64,000 nucleotides of DNA from Hymenobacter gelipurpurascens (GCF_900187375.1 NZ_FYEW01000001.1:186001-250000), one strand, 5' to 3'; positions 1 through 8,766 are shown, counted from the first letter of the stretch. Notes: generated by a model from the letters alone, not told the origin. Made by a program: numbers and translations.

Positions 1-1
1 G

Positions 2-127
2 CACACTTTCTACATTGGCCTGGAAATAGTGAAGCTCCTGACGTTACTCCTCACGGGCGGCCGCGCGTTCCTCTCGGCGGTAGCCGTGACTGCTACTGAG
101 CCCAAGGAGACTCACCAGGTGGCCTAG
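2..127 (+). CDS. 3' end of an unidentified membrane protein gene (partial)
   Basis: An open frame runs in from the left edge for 41 codons and stops at a TAG inside a TGGCCTAG word. The visible residues include a hydrophobic stretch (LEIVKLLTLLLTGG) followed by FLSAVAVTA and a polar tail, as expected for the last transmembrane segments of an inner-membrane protein. Codon use resembles the genes that follow, and the next gene starts 21 bases downstream. Too little is present to name a family. The call rests on reading-frame openness, composition and position. Confidence 0.45.
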   Translation, partial: HTFYIGLEIVKLLTLLLTGGRAFLSAVAVTATEPKETHQVA

Positions 128-148
128 CATTTCTTATTTGCTCTCCTC

Positions 149-547
149 ATGCCTGATTCCCAAATCCTCCCCGATATCCAGACCGAAGCCGACATCAAGC
201 GGCTGATTGACACGTTTTACGATAAAGTCAACGCCGACGAGCTGCTTGGGCCTATTTTCAACACCGTAGCCCAGGTGCACTGGCCAGCCCACCTGCCTAC
301 CATGTACGATTTCTGGAGCAGCCTGCTGCTGGGCACTTCCCGCTACCGGGGCCGCCCTTTCCCGAAGCACATGGCCCTACCCGTCGATATCACCCATTTT
401 GAGCGGTGGCTGGCCTTATTTACCGGCACCGTCCGCGAAAATTTTGAGGGCCCCAAAGCCGACGAAGCCTGTGTGAAAGCCGGCAACATTGCCCGCATGT
501 TCGAATACCGCATCCGGCAGGCCCGCAACCCATTGGCCATTCTGTAG
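149..547 (+). CDS. Group III truncated hemoglobin
   Basis: The 132-residue protein fits the 2-over-2 truncated hemoglobin fold. Tyr24 in TFYDKV matches the B10 tyrosine, and His83 in PVDITHFERW matches the proximal heme-binding histidine with the following Trp typical of group III. His74 lies just before, in PKHMALP. Such globins bind O2 or NO in the cytoplasm and are thought to act in peroxide or nitrosative-stress chemistry; no partner gene nearby sharpens this. The stop codon TAG is part of a TAGGCC word. A long inverted repeat follows the gene. Confidence 0.88.
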   Translation: MPDSQILPDIQTEADIKRLIDTFYDKVNADELLGPIFNTVAQVHWPAHLPTMYDFWSSLLLGTSRYRGRPFPKHMALPVDITHFERWLALFTGTVRENFEGPKADEACVKAGNIARMFEYRIRQARNPLAIL

Positions 548-937
548 GCCTGTTTGAATTCATTTCGTTCTTAACTCACTAAAAAGCACGTCATCCTGAG
601 AGCAGCGAAGGATCTTTTCACGCTTGAACGACTAGCCTAGCGCTTCGTGCTAACGTGAGAAGATTCTTCGCTGCTCTCAGGATGACGTGCTTCTAGCTTA
701 GAAAAATGCGGCAATGGTTGCGAGGAATCCAGCCTTTCGATTTTAATTATCCCTTAATCTAAGTCCGTTGCGAAACGTATGTGCTTCACCTGGTGCATAA
801 CGCAGCCAACAAGACAACACAACGGTTTACATCCCGTATCTTGCCCGACCTGGAAGACGTTTTCGTTTTCCGGGAATTATGTTGTGTTTTGCAGCATACC
901 TGCCTGGATTTACTTTTGCCCTCCTGATTATCCCGCG
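548..937. other. 390-base intergenic region
   Basis: This gap holds the long inverted repeat at 584-692 and then about 245 bases with no clear coding signal. An in-frame upstream extension of the next gene (from 779) exists, but its residues look like noise: rich in Cys, Trp and Pro, with no family match I recognise. A sequence TATCTTGC near 838 resembles the phylum's -7 box and could be the promoter of the Nudix gene. Confidence 0.6.
584..692. repeat. Long intergenic inverted repeat (hairpin element)
   Basis: Two arms of about 32 bases (584-616 and 661-692) are reverse complements with about one mismatch, around a 45-base centre that is itself partly self-complementary (TCACG with CGTGA, TAGC with GCTA). 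The outer arm begins with AGCACGTCATCCTGAG. A similar CGTCATGCTGAGC arm occurs in the element at 35366-35461, which suggests a dispersed family. It could act as a terminator after the globin gene. Confidence 0.8.
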
Positions 938-1636
938 ATGAACGTCTTCATCAACGATATCCCGCTGATCATCAAAAAGAACAGCGAGAAAATATACAAG
1001 CACAAGTACGACCTGATTCTGGGCCCCGAAGATGAGTTCATCTCCAAAGACCTGGTAGGCGACGTGCTGGTGCGCGACGTCACGGACGTATTCATCGACC
1101 GGCTTTTGCGGCTGATGGAGGTGAAAAAGCTTAAAAAGCTGAAGTCATTGACGTTGCTGGCCCGCAAGAAAAAGCGCCTCATTCTGCACCTCAAAGACCA
1201 GTTCCGCATCGTGAAGGCCGCTGGCGGCCTGGTGGTGAAGGATGGCCTGGTGCTGATGATTTACCGCCTCGGAAAGTGGGATTTGCCCAAGGGCAAGCTC
1301 AAGAAAGAGGAAGACCCCGGCATTGGGGCCTTGCGCGAAGTGGAAGAGGAGTGCAACATCAAGATTGAGCTGGCGGAAAAACTGCCCAGCACTTGGCACT
1401 CTTACGCCTACAACGGCAACAAAATCCTCAAGAAAACCAACTGGTACATCATGCGCTGCCTCGACGACTCGCTGATGAAGCCCCAGGCCGAGGAGTACAT
1501 TGAGGAAGTGCGCTGGATGACGCCCCAGGAGGCCCTAGCCGTGCTAAACGAGTCGTACGCCAGCATTGAGCTGGTAGTGCGCCACTACCTCAGCGATGTA
1601 GCCGGCGAAACTCCCGCCAGCAAGGAATCTGCCTAA
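938..1636 (+). CDS. Nudix hydrolase with N-terminal extension
   Basis: The 232-residue protein starts at the ATG giving MNVFINDIPL; the open frame extends upstream but without recognisable protein sequence. Residues of about 90-220 form a Nudix domain, with the box GKLKKEEDPGIGALREVEEE matching GX5EX7REUXEE; the usual final Gly is Asn (ECNI). The first 90 or so residues, rich in Lys and Asp, are a separate segment that I do not recognise. Nudix enzymes hydrolyse nucleoside diphosphates linked to another group; the substrate here cannot be told. A lipoprotein gene follows after 27 bases and may be co-transcribed. Confidence 0.82.
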   Translation: MNVFINDIPLIIKKNSEKIYKHKYDLILGPEDEFISKDLVGDVLVRDVTDVFIDRLLRLMEVKKLKKLKSLTLLARKKKRLILHLKDQFRIVKAAGGLVVKDGLVLMIYRLGKWDLPKGKLKKEEDPGIGALREVEEECNIKIELAEKLPSTWHSYAYNGNKILKKTNWYIMRCLDDSLMKPQAEEYIEEVRWMTPQEALAVLNESYASIELVVRHYLSDVAGETPASKESA

Positions 1637-1663
1637 CCGTGTTCTGATTTTCACCCGCTGCCT

Positions 1664-2149
1664 ATGGTCCTGAACCGCTACATAACGGTGTTTCTGGTGC
1701 TGGCAGGGCTTGCCGGCTGCACGGGCGCCCAATCGTCTGCATCAGAAGTCATAAACCCTACGTCGAAGGAGTCTACTTCGGTAGTGGCTGTGGCAGTAGA
1801 TGTGCCGCAGCTTGTAGGCCACTCCATTGATGAGGTGCGTAAGGTATTGGGCCCGGCCCGCGAAAAATCTTCCGCGACGATAGGCCTAGAGCCTACTCCT
1901 GCCCAGATGAAGGCCACCAAGGGCGAAGATTGGATCAATACGTTTGAGCAAGGCGGCCAGACGCTGGTAGTGACGTTTAACGCCCGCACCCGCACCGTAC
2001 GCGACATTGTGCTCATCGGCTCCGACGAAGACTACCTGCTCCGCGCCGGCAACCTCAACCTGACGGCCTCCAACTACATTGTGCTACCCGTGCCCAACCC
2101 CAAAGACACCCGCGAGGTGGTGGGCCTGCGAGTAATATCGCGCAAGTAA
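1664..2149 (+). CDS. Hypothetical lipoprotein
   Basis: The 161-residue product begins with a lipoprotein signal ending LAGLAGC, with Cys19 as the predicted lipidated residue, so it should be exported and anchored in a membrane. The mature part has a linker to about residue 45, then a compact domain starting QLVGHSIDEVRKVLG and ending in a predicted strand-rich segment. The phrase GHSIDEVRKVLGP recalls small domains of the BamE/SmpA type, which often begin with a G...vr..LG turn, but I cannot assign it. It lies close behind the Nudix gene and is followed by a strong bidirectional terminator. Confidence 0.7.
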   Translation: MVLNRYITVFLVLAGLAGCTGAQSSASEVINPTSKESTSVVAVAVDVPQLVGHSIDEVRKVLGPAREKSSATIGLEPTPAQMKATKGEDWINTFEQGGQTLVVTFNARTRTVRDIVLIGSDEDYLLRAGNLNLTASNYIVLPVPNPKDTREVVGLRVISRK

Positions 2150-2164
2150 GTTCCAAACGCAGAT

Positions 2165-2213
2165 CGGCCCGTCGCAGTGGCCTAGCACCGTGCTAGGCCA
2201 CTGCGGCGGGCCG
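2165..2213. terminator. Bidirectional hairpin terminator built on a TGGCCTA/TAGGCCA pair
   Basis: A 23-base stem (2165-2187 with 2191-2213, one mismatch) with a 3-base loop lies between two convergent genes. The middle of each arm is AGTGGCCTAG or its complement, the word dispersed over this window. Confidence 0.85.
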
Positions 2214-2236
2214 AATTGTGTTGGGGCTGAACGCGG

Positions 2237-2707
2237 CTACTGCTCCTTGGGTACAGCGGGCAGCTGAAAAGGCACGAAGTCATCGACGTTGCCGCCGAAG
2301 CGGTGAATTTCGCGGATGATGGTGCTGCTGATGGCCGCCAGGGCAGGAGCCGTAATCAGAAACACGGTTTCCAGCTCCGGATTTACGTGGTGGTTGGCTT
2401 GCGCGATGGTGTTTTCATACTCGAAATCGGTGGTGTTGCGCAGACCGCGGAGCAGGAATCGGGCGCCCGTTTCGCGGGCGAAGTCGGCGGTAAGCCCTTT
2501 GTACGACTGCACCGAAACGCGCGGCTCATCCTGGAAAACCTCTTCAATCATCGTCACCATTTGCTCTACGGGCAGGTAGCGTTGCTTGCTGCTGTTGTTG
2601 CCGATGGCAATAATCACCTGATCGAACAGCGAAACGCCGCGCCGCACCACATCCAGATGCCCGTTGGTGAAAGGGTCAAAAGAGCCGGGGAAAAGAGCAA
2701 CGCGCAT
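2237..2707 (-). CDS. coaD: Pantetheine-phosphate adenylyltransferase
   Basis: CoaD transfers AMP from ATP to 4'-phosphopantetheine, giving dephospho-CoA in coenzyme A synthesis. The 156-residue protein starts MRVALFPGSFDPFTNGH: this holds the TxGH nucleotidyltransferase motif. A second ATP-binding motif is seen as ISSTIIREI near residue 127. Its length agrees with the family. The frame extends 22 codons upstream, but that part falls in an intergenic repeat and lacks family similarity, so the start at 2707 is preferred. The next gene upstream on this strand is a DUF3822 protein. Confidence 0.95.
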   Translation of the reverse strand: MRVALFPGSFDPFTNGHLDVVRRGVSLFDQVIIAIGNNSSKQRYLPVEQMVTMIEEVFQDEPRVSVQSYKGLTADFARETGARFLLRGLRNTTDFEYENTIAQANHHVNPELETVFLITAPALAAISSTIIREIHRFGGNVDDFVPFQLPAVPKEQ

Positions 2708-2718
2708 GAAAGGAAAGG

Positions 2719-2830
2719 GTGAAGTGGTGAATTTGTGAAGTGGTGAAATGCTAGGTTGACGTTCTGGCTTCATGCATTGCGCTAACTGCGCACTGTAGGG
2801 CAGGAGAACATAAAACTCACCAGTTCACCT
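2719..2830. repeat. Intergenic GTGAA-type inverted-repeat element, copy 1
   Basis: The left arm is made of repeated GTGAAGTGGTGAA words; the right arm (2813-2834) is the complementary AAACTCACCAGTTCACC. The centre carries TGCGCTAACTGCGCA. The element fills the gap between two leftward genes, from 11 bases before the coaD start to the stop codon of the DUF3822 gene. Copies 2 and 3 lie at 17761-17870 and 37831-37943. Confidence 0.7.
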
Positions 2831-3745
2831 TTATTCGCAGAGGTGCAGGGCAAACAGCTCGAAGAAACGGTATTCGAACACGTCATTCAGGCGGTAGCTG
2901 TAGCTGAGGTCGAAGGGACGGTTGCCGAAGCGGATGTTGCGGATGTACTTGCGCAGAATCGTGAACAGCTCGGAGTCGTGCATCAGGTCGCCCCACACCA
3001 TCACGGAGTCCTGATCTGGGTTGAGCTGCAACTCCTGCATCACCAGAATGGTGTAATAAATCAGGTCTTCGGGCGTGCTGAAGGGAAAGACGTTGCAGAA
3101 CTCCGGGCGCTTGTCGCGCACGGCCAGGATCGTAACTTCCTGGTGGCCAATGCTGAGGTAGATGCGGCGCGGCGCCGACTGCTCGCTTTGGTGGATGACG
3201 CCTTCGAGCAGCGCACTAGTTTGGTGCAGCAGCTTGCCCTCCGGGTAAACATTCTGAAACCAATCGGCCAACACTTTCTCAGCCGCAAATAAGCTCACCA
3301 CCTCCAGGCTGGCGTGGGAGTAATGGTGCACCGTTTCGTGCTGCGGATCTACGCGGTGGTGCAGCTGCAGATAGGCCTGCTCATCGCCGGCCCGAAACAA
3401 AGGCGCCGGTAGCAGCGTGAAATGGCGGTTTTGCACGGCCAGCCGCACCCGGTTCCAGCCCGACTGGCCTACCAGATCATGCTGCGTAACCAGCGCCTGC
3501 AGCTGGCCGGCCAGGGAGGTGGCGGGCGTCGCCTGATAATCTTCCAGCACCACAAACTTGTTGCGCCTGACGTCGGCTACCCCAATGCGTAGGCCAGTAG
3601 CACCGGCCGTGATATACAAATTATACGCCCCCAGATTGGATGGGTCCAGCGTTTCGTCGCGCAGGCGGTACTGAGCTACCGGAACAGGAACATGGCTGGG
3701 CATAGGCGCGGCAGGAGAAACGAGAGATTCAGCAGACACGAGCAA
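2831..3745 (-). CDS. DUF3822 family protein
   Basis: The 304-residue soluble protein resembles the Bacteroidota family DUF3822: an N-terminal half with YNLYITAGATGLRIGVADVRRNKFVVLEDY and a C-terminal half with SVMVWGDLMHDSELF and IRFGNRPFDL. The family is thought to have an actin-like ATPase fold and is often found near coaD or the 16S rRNA methyltransferase rsmD, which agrees with the coaD neighbour; rsmD is not seen here. The function is unknown. The start could also be the Met at residue 15 (MPSHVPVP). A near-match -7 box, TACCTTTA, lies 16 bases before the start. Confidence 0.7.
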   Translation of the reverse strand: MLVSAESLVSPAAPMPSHVPVPVAQYRLRDETLDPSNLGAYNLYITAGATGLRIGVADVRRNKFVVLEDYQATPATSLAGQLQALVTQHDLVGQSGWNRVRLAVQNRHFTLLPAPLFRAGDEQAYLQLHHRVDPQHETVHHYSHASLEVVSLFAAEKVLADWFQNVYPEGKLLHQTSALLEGVIHQSEQSAPRRIYLSIGHQEVTILAVRDKRPEFCNVFPFSTPEDLIYYTILVMQELQLNPDQDSVMVWGDLMHDSELFTILRKYIRNIRFGNRPFDLSYSYRLNDVFEYRFFELFALHLCE

Positions 3746-3815
3746 AATAGAGAAGTGGGGCTAAAGGTACGGAGTGCGCGCACGTTGGCCTACTGCCCGC
3801 AGGAGTTAGACCAAA

Positions 3816-4328
3816 TCAGCCCTGAAACCGAATCTGCGGAATAAATACATCGTCGGTGCTGATAACGTCGCGCAGCACCGGGTGCAGTTGGGTGGGTAGT
3901 AACTGGCCTAGCTGGCGCGGCGTCACGAACTCCAGCTGCGTAAGTAATTGGGCATTAGTACTGTGCTCGGGGTCGGTGCCAAGCTGGGGCTCGGCATGCT
4001 CATCAAGCGGCGTCACCTCAAAAAATAGCTCCAGCGCCTGAAGCGTGTCGCTCTTAAACTCGTGCAGATGCAAAAACCGGCCTACGGTCACGGCTAGGCC
4101 AGTCTCCTCCTGAAACTCGCGTTGCAGACACTCGCGCAGGGTTTCGCCAAACTGCCAGCCCCCGCCGGGCGGCGACCAGAAAGCGGCCTCATTGGGCAGC
4201 ATGCCGCGGTGGGCCGCTAGCAGCAAGGCACCGTTGCGCACCAGAATGCCACAGATGCGCACGCGCACCTGGCCTATGTAAGGCAACAATAAATCGGGTT
4301 CAGGAACGGAAGAGGGGGAATCGGGCAT
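3816..4328 (-). CDS. Nudix hydrolase
   Basis: The 170-residue protein starting MPDSPSSVPEPDLLLPY carries a complete Nudix box, GGWQFGETLRECLQREFQEE, in the form GX5EX7REUXEEXGL. The frame remains open for 71 more codons upstream, but that part overlaps the start of the divergent thioesterase gene and is poor protein sequence, so the start at 4328 is chosen. It should be a cytoplasmic, Mg-dependent pyrophosphohydrolase; the substrate is unknown. It shares a 130-base divergent promoter region with the next gene. Confidence 0.85.
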   Translation of the reverse strand: MPDSPSSVPEPDLLLPYIGQVRVRICGILVRNGALLLAAHRGMLPNEAAFWSPPGGGWQFGETLRECLQREFQEETGLAVTVGRFLHLHEFKSDTLQALELFFEVTPLDEHAEPQLGTDPEHSTNAQLLTQLEFVTPRQLGQLLPTQLHPVLRDVISTDDVFIPQIRFQG

Positions 4329-4445
4329 GGGAATGGGCAGTTGCAGGTAGAGAAGAACAGTAGAACGGCAAGTTGGGTCGCAAATTTCACCTTTCCCTTC
4401 AAATAACGTGCGGCCAGGTACGAACCAGCAAGCAGGTCGCGGCCT

Positions 4446-4453
4446 TATCTTTG
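4446..4453 (+). promoter_or_regulatory. -7 promoter box TATCTTTG
   Basis: An exact TAnnTTTG box of the Bacteroidota primary sigma factor ends 7 bases before the thioesterase ATG, which would give an almost leaderless transcript. No clear TTG -33 element is present. Confidence 0.55.
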
Positions 4454-4460
4454 AGCCTTC

Positions 4461-4925
4461 ATGATTGACTCTTCTCTCCCTGCCACCGAATCGCTGGAAG
4501 CCCGCATTCGTCGTCGCCTCACGCGCCAGCATTTCATGCACCTGATCGGCGCCGATCTAACGCTTATTGAACCCGGCCGGGTAGAAGCCGAGCTACTGCT
4601 GGAGCAGCAGCATGAGCAGCACAGCGGCTACGCCCACGGCGGGCTGGTGGCTACAATGGCCGACCTAGCAGCCGGCTTTGCGGCCGTGACGCTGGTGCCC
4701 GAAGGAGAAGGCGTAGTTACGGTGGAGTTGAAAACCAGTTACCTGCATCCGGGCGTAGGTAGTAAGCTCCGGGCTATTGGCTGGGTACTGAAAGCAGGCC
4801 ATCGGTTGCACTTTTGCGAGGCGGAGGTATGGTGCGATGAGCGGCTGATAGCTAAGGCTTCCGCTACGATGGCGGTGGTGAAGGCTAACCCCAAAGCGCC
4901 TGCTGCAACCGACGCGCCTGCCTAG
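4461..4925 (+). CDS. PaaI-like hotdog-fold thioesterase
   Basis: The 154-residue protein has the hotdog-fold signature HSGYAHGGLVATMADLAAGFAA, typical of the PaaI/YdiI acyl-CoA thioesterase group. The HGG turn and following acidic residue lie at the catalytic helix, and the central strand segment VTVELKTSYLHPG is also characteristic. It probably hydrolyses an aromatic or medium-chain acyl-CoA in the cytoplasm, but the substrate cannot be inferred. Its stop codon TAG lies in CTAGGCCAGT. The histidine kinase gene follows after 86 bases. Confidence 0.85.
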   Translation: MIDSSLPATESLEARIRRRLTRQHFMHLIGADLTLIEPGRVEAELLLEQQHEQHSGYAHGGLVATMADLAAGFAAVTLVPEGEGVVTVELKTSYLHPGVGSKLRAIGWVLKAGHRLHFCEAEVWCDERLIAKASATMAVVKANPKAPAATDAPA

Positions 4926-5011
4926 GCCAGTCAGCCCGCAGAAATCATATTCCCCTATCTTGTTGCCATGTTGGCCTCTTAACTGCTCGGGGCTGGCTGA
5001 TAAGACTTCGC

Positions 5012-7234
5012 ATGAAATGGATATTTGCGGCCCTTCTTGTATTGCTGGGTAGCCCCGTGGGGGCACAGCACCGCTACTGGGCCGCTTCCTACGACTCGCT
5101 CAGACAGGCGCTCCAACGCCCACAGCCCGATACGTCGAAGCTGCGGACGCTTGTGCACTTATTGGACATAACCGAGCTTACGGAAATCCGCCGCCGCGAG
5201 CAGGCGCTGCCGCTTTTGGATGAACTATTGCAACTGAATCAGCAGGCGCACTTCCTGCAGGATGCCCCGTATCAGGAGCTGCGAAAGGGAGTGAACCTGT
5301 GGCTGGAGGGCAAGAACTACACGGCCGCCATGGACGCCATGCACCGGGCCGTATACCTGTTTGACAAGGCCGGGCACCCAGTGCCGCGTCTACTCATTGA
5401 TCTGGCCCCGTTGTACAACCAGATGAAAGCCTCGGAGGCGCGTTTTACCTACTTCCAGCAGAAGCTCACCTACTACCGCGTCCATAAGGTTCAGGAGAAT
5501 ATGGCGGCGTGCTACCTGGTGCTGGGCGGCTCCTACCGCCACCGCGGCGACTACAACCGCGCCATCAGCAACTATCTGCAGGCCGCCGATTTATTTGCCG
5601 GTTTCGACCATATGCTGCAGGCTAGCGAGTTGGTAGTGGCGGGCTCGGCCTACGCCGATTGGGGCAACAACCAGAAAGCGCTGCACTACATGAAGCAGGC
5701 AGTAGATCTGGAAAGTCGCTATGGTATTGCGGGTCTGCCTCGCTTCTATACCTTGCTGGCAGTAAGTCGTTTGCAGCTGATTCAGGGAAACCCTTCGGAG
5801 GCGCTGCGCTACGCCGAAAAGTCGCTGGAATTTGCCGCGCAGCAACCTGATAAAAGAGCTGAATACACGGCCTATGCCCTGGTGCAGAAAAGCGCCGTGT
5901 TGCTTCAGATGCAACAGCTCCAGCAGGTGCGGCCTCTGCTACAACGCGCGCAACACCTCGCCGACTCTCTGGCCCTGCCGATTACGGGCCGTCCCGGTGA
6001 GTTTGCGTTAGAGGCTACCTGGGCGCAGTACTATACCATGCGGCGCGAGTATGCGCAGGCCGAAGCCAGCTGGCGACAGGCCTACCAGAAAGCCAGCGCG
6101 GCGAATTACAATATGCTGCTCCCCAAATATCTGCAGAACCTGGTGCGCTTCTATGATGACCACGGCCAGGCCAAGCAGGCTCAGTATTTTGCTCGCATTT
6201 ACCTCAATCTAGCTGACACGCTGAGCACGGCCCAAGGCGCCCACCACGTGGCCCAGTACGAAGGTGAGCGGCTGGAGCAGGCCCGCAATGCGCAAATAGC
6301 GGAACTTCGCCAGGCCCAGCTGTTGCAAGCGGAGCGTATCAAGCAGCGCAACCGGCTGCTGGGCGTGGCCAGTGTGGCCATCGTGCTGATTTCTGCTCTG
6401 GGCGTACTGGCCTACCAACAACTGCAGGTAAAGCGCCGGACGCTGGCGCAGCTCCGCCAAACCCAGAATCAGCTGGTGCAGTCGGAGAAGTGGGCCTTTG
6501 TGGGTGAGGTGTCCGCGGGTATTGCGCACGAGCTTCAAAATCCGCTCAACTTCATGAAGAAATTTGCGGAGGTGAGTACACGCATGGTCGATGGCATGCA
6601 CCACCAGGGCGCCAGTCAGGACTCAGAGCTGGAACAGGAGATACTGGAGGGGTTGCGGCAGAATTTGCAGGAAATCAGCCAGCACGGCATGCGCGCTTCT
6701 TCCATCATCCGGGGTATGCTGGACCATTCCCGGGCGGGCACGGGCCCGCGCGAGGCCTCCGACCTGAATGCTCTGGCAACTGAAAATTTACACCTGGCCT
6801 ACGAGAGCCAGCAGGCACAGCACCCGGCGTTTCAGGTAAAGCTTGTGGCTGAATTATCTCCCGATTTGCCCTTGGTGCCCGTAGTTCCGCAGGACATTGG
6901 CCGCATGCTCCTGAACCTGTTCACGAATGCTTTCTACGCCGTGCAGCAGTGCCACGAAACGGGAGCAAGAGTGGCCTACGAGCCCACCGTGCACATCAAA
7001 ACCCACAAGTTGACGGGCTGCATAGAAATTCGGGTGCGCGACAATGGTTGCGGCATGGCGCCCGAAGTGCAGGCCAAAGTATTCCAGCCCTTTTTCACAA
7101 CTAAGCCTCTGGGTGAGGGTACTGGCCTAGGCCTCTCTCTCAGCCACGACATCGTAAAAAGCCACGGCGGCACCTTGAAAGTAGAGTCGCGGGAAGGGGA
7201 GTACACGGAGTTTGTGGTGCGCCTGCCAGCATAG
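5012..7234 (+). CDS. TPR-containing sensor histidine kinase
   Basis: The 740-residue protein has a signal peptide (MKWIFAALLVLLGSPVGAQ), a periplasmic region of helical tetratricopeptide-type repeats to about residue 430, one membrane segment (LLGVASVAIVLISALGVLAY, about 450-470) and a cytoplasmic kinase. The kinase shows the H box GIAHELQNPLNF with His506, the N box NLFTNAFYAV, and ATP-lid motifs DNGCGM and GEGTGLGLSL. TPR sensors of this type are common in Bacteroidota. No response regulator is adjacent, so it is an orphan kinase here. The signal it senses is unknown; the TPR part suggests protein-protein contacts in the periplasm. Confidence 0.92.
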   Translation: MKWIFAALLVLLGSPVGAQHRYWAASYDSLRQALQRPQPDTSKLRTLVHLLDITELTEIRRREQALPLLDELLQLNQQAHFLQDAPYQELRKGVNLWLEGKNYTAAMDAMHRAVYLFDKAGHPVPRLLIDLAPLYNQMKASEARFTYFQQKLTYYRVHKVQENMAACYLVLGGSYRHRGDYNRAISNYLQAADLFAGFDHMLQASELVVAGSAYADWGNNQKALHYMKQAVDLESRYGIAGLPRFYTLLAVSRLQLIQGNPSEALRYAEKSLEFAAQQPDKRAEYTAYALVQKSAVLLQMQQLQQVRPLLQRAQHLADSLALPITGRPGEFALEATWAQYYTMRREYAQAEASWRQAYQKASAANYNMLLPKYLQNLVRFYDDHGQAKQAQYFARIYLNLADTLSTAQGAHHVAQYEGERLEQARNAQIAELRQAQLLQAERIKQRNRLLGVASVAIVLISALGVLAYQQLQVKRRTLAQLRQTQNQLVQSEKWAFVGEVSAGIAHELQNPLNFMKKFAEVSTRMVDGMHHQGASQDSELEQEILEGLRQNLQEISQHGMRASSIIRGMLDHSRAGTGPREASDLNALATENLHLAYESQQAQHPAFQVKLVAELSPDLPLVPVVPQDIGRMLLNLFTNAFYAVQQCHETGARVAYEPTVHIKTHKLTGCIEIRVRDNGCGMAPEVQAKVFQPFFTTKPLGEGTGLGLSLSHDIVKSHGGTLKVESREGEYTEFVVRLPA

Positions 7235-7313
7235 GCGTTCGAAACACACCTGCCCGTAATCCAGCAAACCTTCTCGCCTAAAATACGGCGGCAACAGGGA
7301 GCGGAAAGGAGCG

Positions 7314-7321
7314 TAGCTTTG
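7314..7321 (+). promoter_or_regulatory. -7 promoter box TAGCTTTG
   Basis: Exact TAnnTTTG match, 20 bases before the helicase ATG; no clear -33 TTG. Confidence 0.55.
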
Positions 7322-7341
7322 TTCTGTTCGAATACTCCGCT

Positions 7342-8766
7342 ATGCTCTCCGTCAGAACTCCCTCCGTCCGCGACTACTTCCCCTACGAACCCACTCAGGA
7401 TCAGGCGCTACTGTTTCAGCAGCTTGATATATTTCTAAAAGACCAGCTGCCAGGCCGCAAGGCTTTCGTGCTGCGTGGCTACGCCGGAACGGGCAAAACC
7501 ACAGTGGTAAGTGCCTTGGTGCAGTGGCTGCATCAGATGGGGCGCAAGTACACCCTGATGGCGCCCACGGGCCGTGCTGCCAAGGTGATGAGCACGTATT
7601 CGGGAGTGGCGGCCAGTACCATCCACAAGAAAATCTATCGCCAGACCAGCGGCACGCCCAGCCAGGGTCTCACGTTCCAGCGCCAGCCTAACCGCGCTCA
7701 GGATACGCTCTTTATCGTGGATGAGGCTTCCATGATTTCCGATGAGAAAGCCTTTGGTCAGAACGGTCTCCTCGATGACGTCATCAACTACGTGTTTGAG
7801 AAGCCCACAAACCGGCTGCTGCTCATCGGCGATACGGCCCAGCTGCCGCCTGTAGGTCAGTTGCTGTCTCCGGCCCTCGACCCGGAGCTGCTGCAGCACC
7901 GTTTCCGGGCCGATGTACTGTCGGTGGAGTTGCGCCAAGTGATGCGCCAGGCCGAGCAGTCGGGGATTCTGATGAACGCTACGGTGCTGCGCGAAGAGCT
8001 GCGGGAGGAACAGCCACACATCCAGTTCTTCACCAAAGGCTACCCCGATATCTTCTCCATGCAGGGCGATAAGCTGGAAGATGGCCTACGCTGGGCCTAC
8101 AAGAACTTCGGACACGAGAACAGCACCATCATCTGCCGCTCTAACAAGAACGCCAACCAGTACAACCAGTACATCCGGCGCATTCTGTTTGAGGCCGAGG
8201 ACGAGATTGAATCTGGGGATTACCTCATGGTAGTGCGCAACAACTACTACTGGCTCCCGAAGGACTCCGAAATCGGCTTCCTGGCCAACGGCGACTTTGT
8301 GCAGGTAGTCAAAATCATCCGGCGCACCGAGGAGTTTGGCTTCCGCTTCGCCGATGCCCGCGTGCGACTCGTGGATTACCCGGATGAGCCCGACATTGAA
8401 GTAAAGCTGCTGCTGGATACGCTCCACACCGACAGCCCGGCCCTTTCCAGCGACCAGAACAAAGCGCTCTACGACGCCGTGAACGAGGATTATGCCCACC
8501 TCGAAACCAAGAAAGACCGCACTGCCGCGCTGCGCAAAGACCCGTTTCTGAACGCGCTACAAGTAAAGTTTGCCTATGCCCTTACGTGCCACAAAGCCCA
8601 GGGCGGCCAGTGGCAGGCGGTGTTCGTAGATCATGGCTTCCTGAAGGAAGATATGGTGAATAGCGAGTTTGCCCGTTGGCTCTACACAGCTGTTACGCGG
8701 TCCTCCGAAAAGCTGTTTCTGCTCAACTTCAATCCTAAGCTCATCGGCGACGCGCCTACGGAGTAA
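7342..8766 (+). CDS. RecD-like superfamily 1 DNA helicase
   Basis: The 474-residue ATP-dependent helicase contains Walker A (GYAGTGKTT, about residue 46), Walker B (FIVDEASM), motif III (LLIGDTAQLPPVG), and a C-terminal UvrD_C_2-type part with LTCHKAQGGQW and the motif VI segment YTAVTRSSEKLFLL. It is shorter than RecD of RecBCD and RecD2, and resembles the stand-alone Dda/RecD-like helicases annotated as ATP-dependent RecD-like DNA helicase in Bacteroidota. It should act in DNA repair or replication restart; no recB or recC is in the window. Confidence 0.9.
   Translation: MLSVRTPSVRDYFPYEPTQDQALLFQQLDIFLKDQLPGRKAFVLRGYAGTGKTTVVSALVQWLHQMGRKYTLMAPTGRAAKVMSTYSGVAASTIHKKIYRQTSGTPSQGLTFQRQPNRAQDTLFIVDEASMISDEKAFGQNGLLDDVINYVFEKPTNRLLLIGDTAQLPPVGQLLSPALDPELLQHRFRADVLSVELRQVMRQAEQSGILMNATVLREELREEQPHIQFFTKGYPDIFSMQGDKLEDGLRWAYKNFGHENSTIICRSNKNANQYNQYIRRILFEAEDEIESGDYLMVVRNNYYWLPKDSEIGFLANGDFVQVVKIIRRTEEFGFRFADARVRLVDYPDEPDIEVKLLLDTLHTDSPALSSDQNKALYDAVNEDYAHLETKKDRTAALRKDPFLNALQVKFAYALTCHKAQGGQWQAVFVDHGFLKEDMVNSEFARWLYTAVTRSSEKLFLLNFNPKLIGDAPTE

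Noticed and set aside
779..937. Upstream extension of the first Nudix gene
   Set aside because: Cys/Trp/Pro-rich sequence unlike the family; the internal ATG at 938 gives a normal N-terminus.
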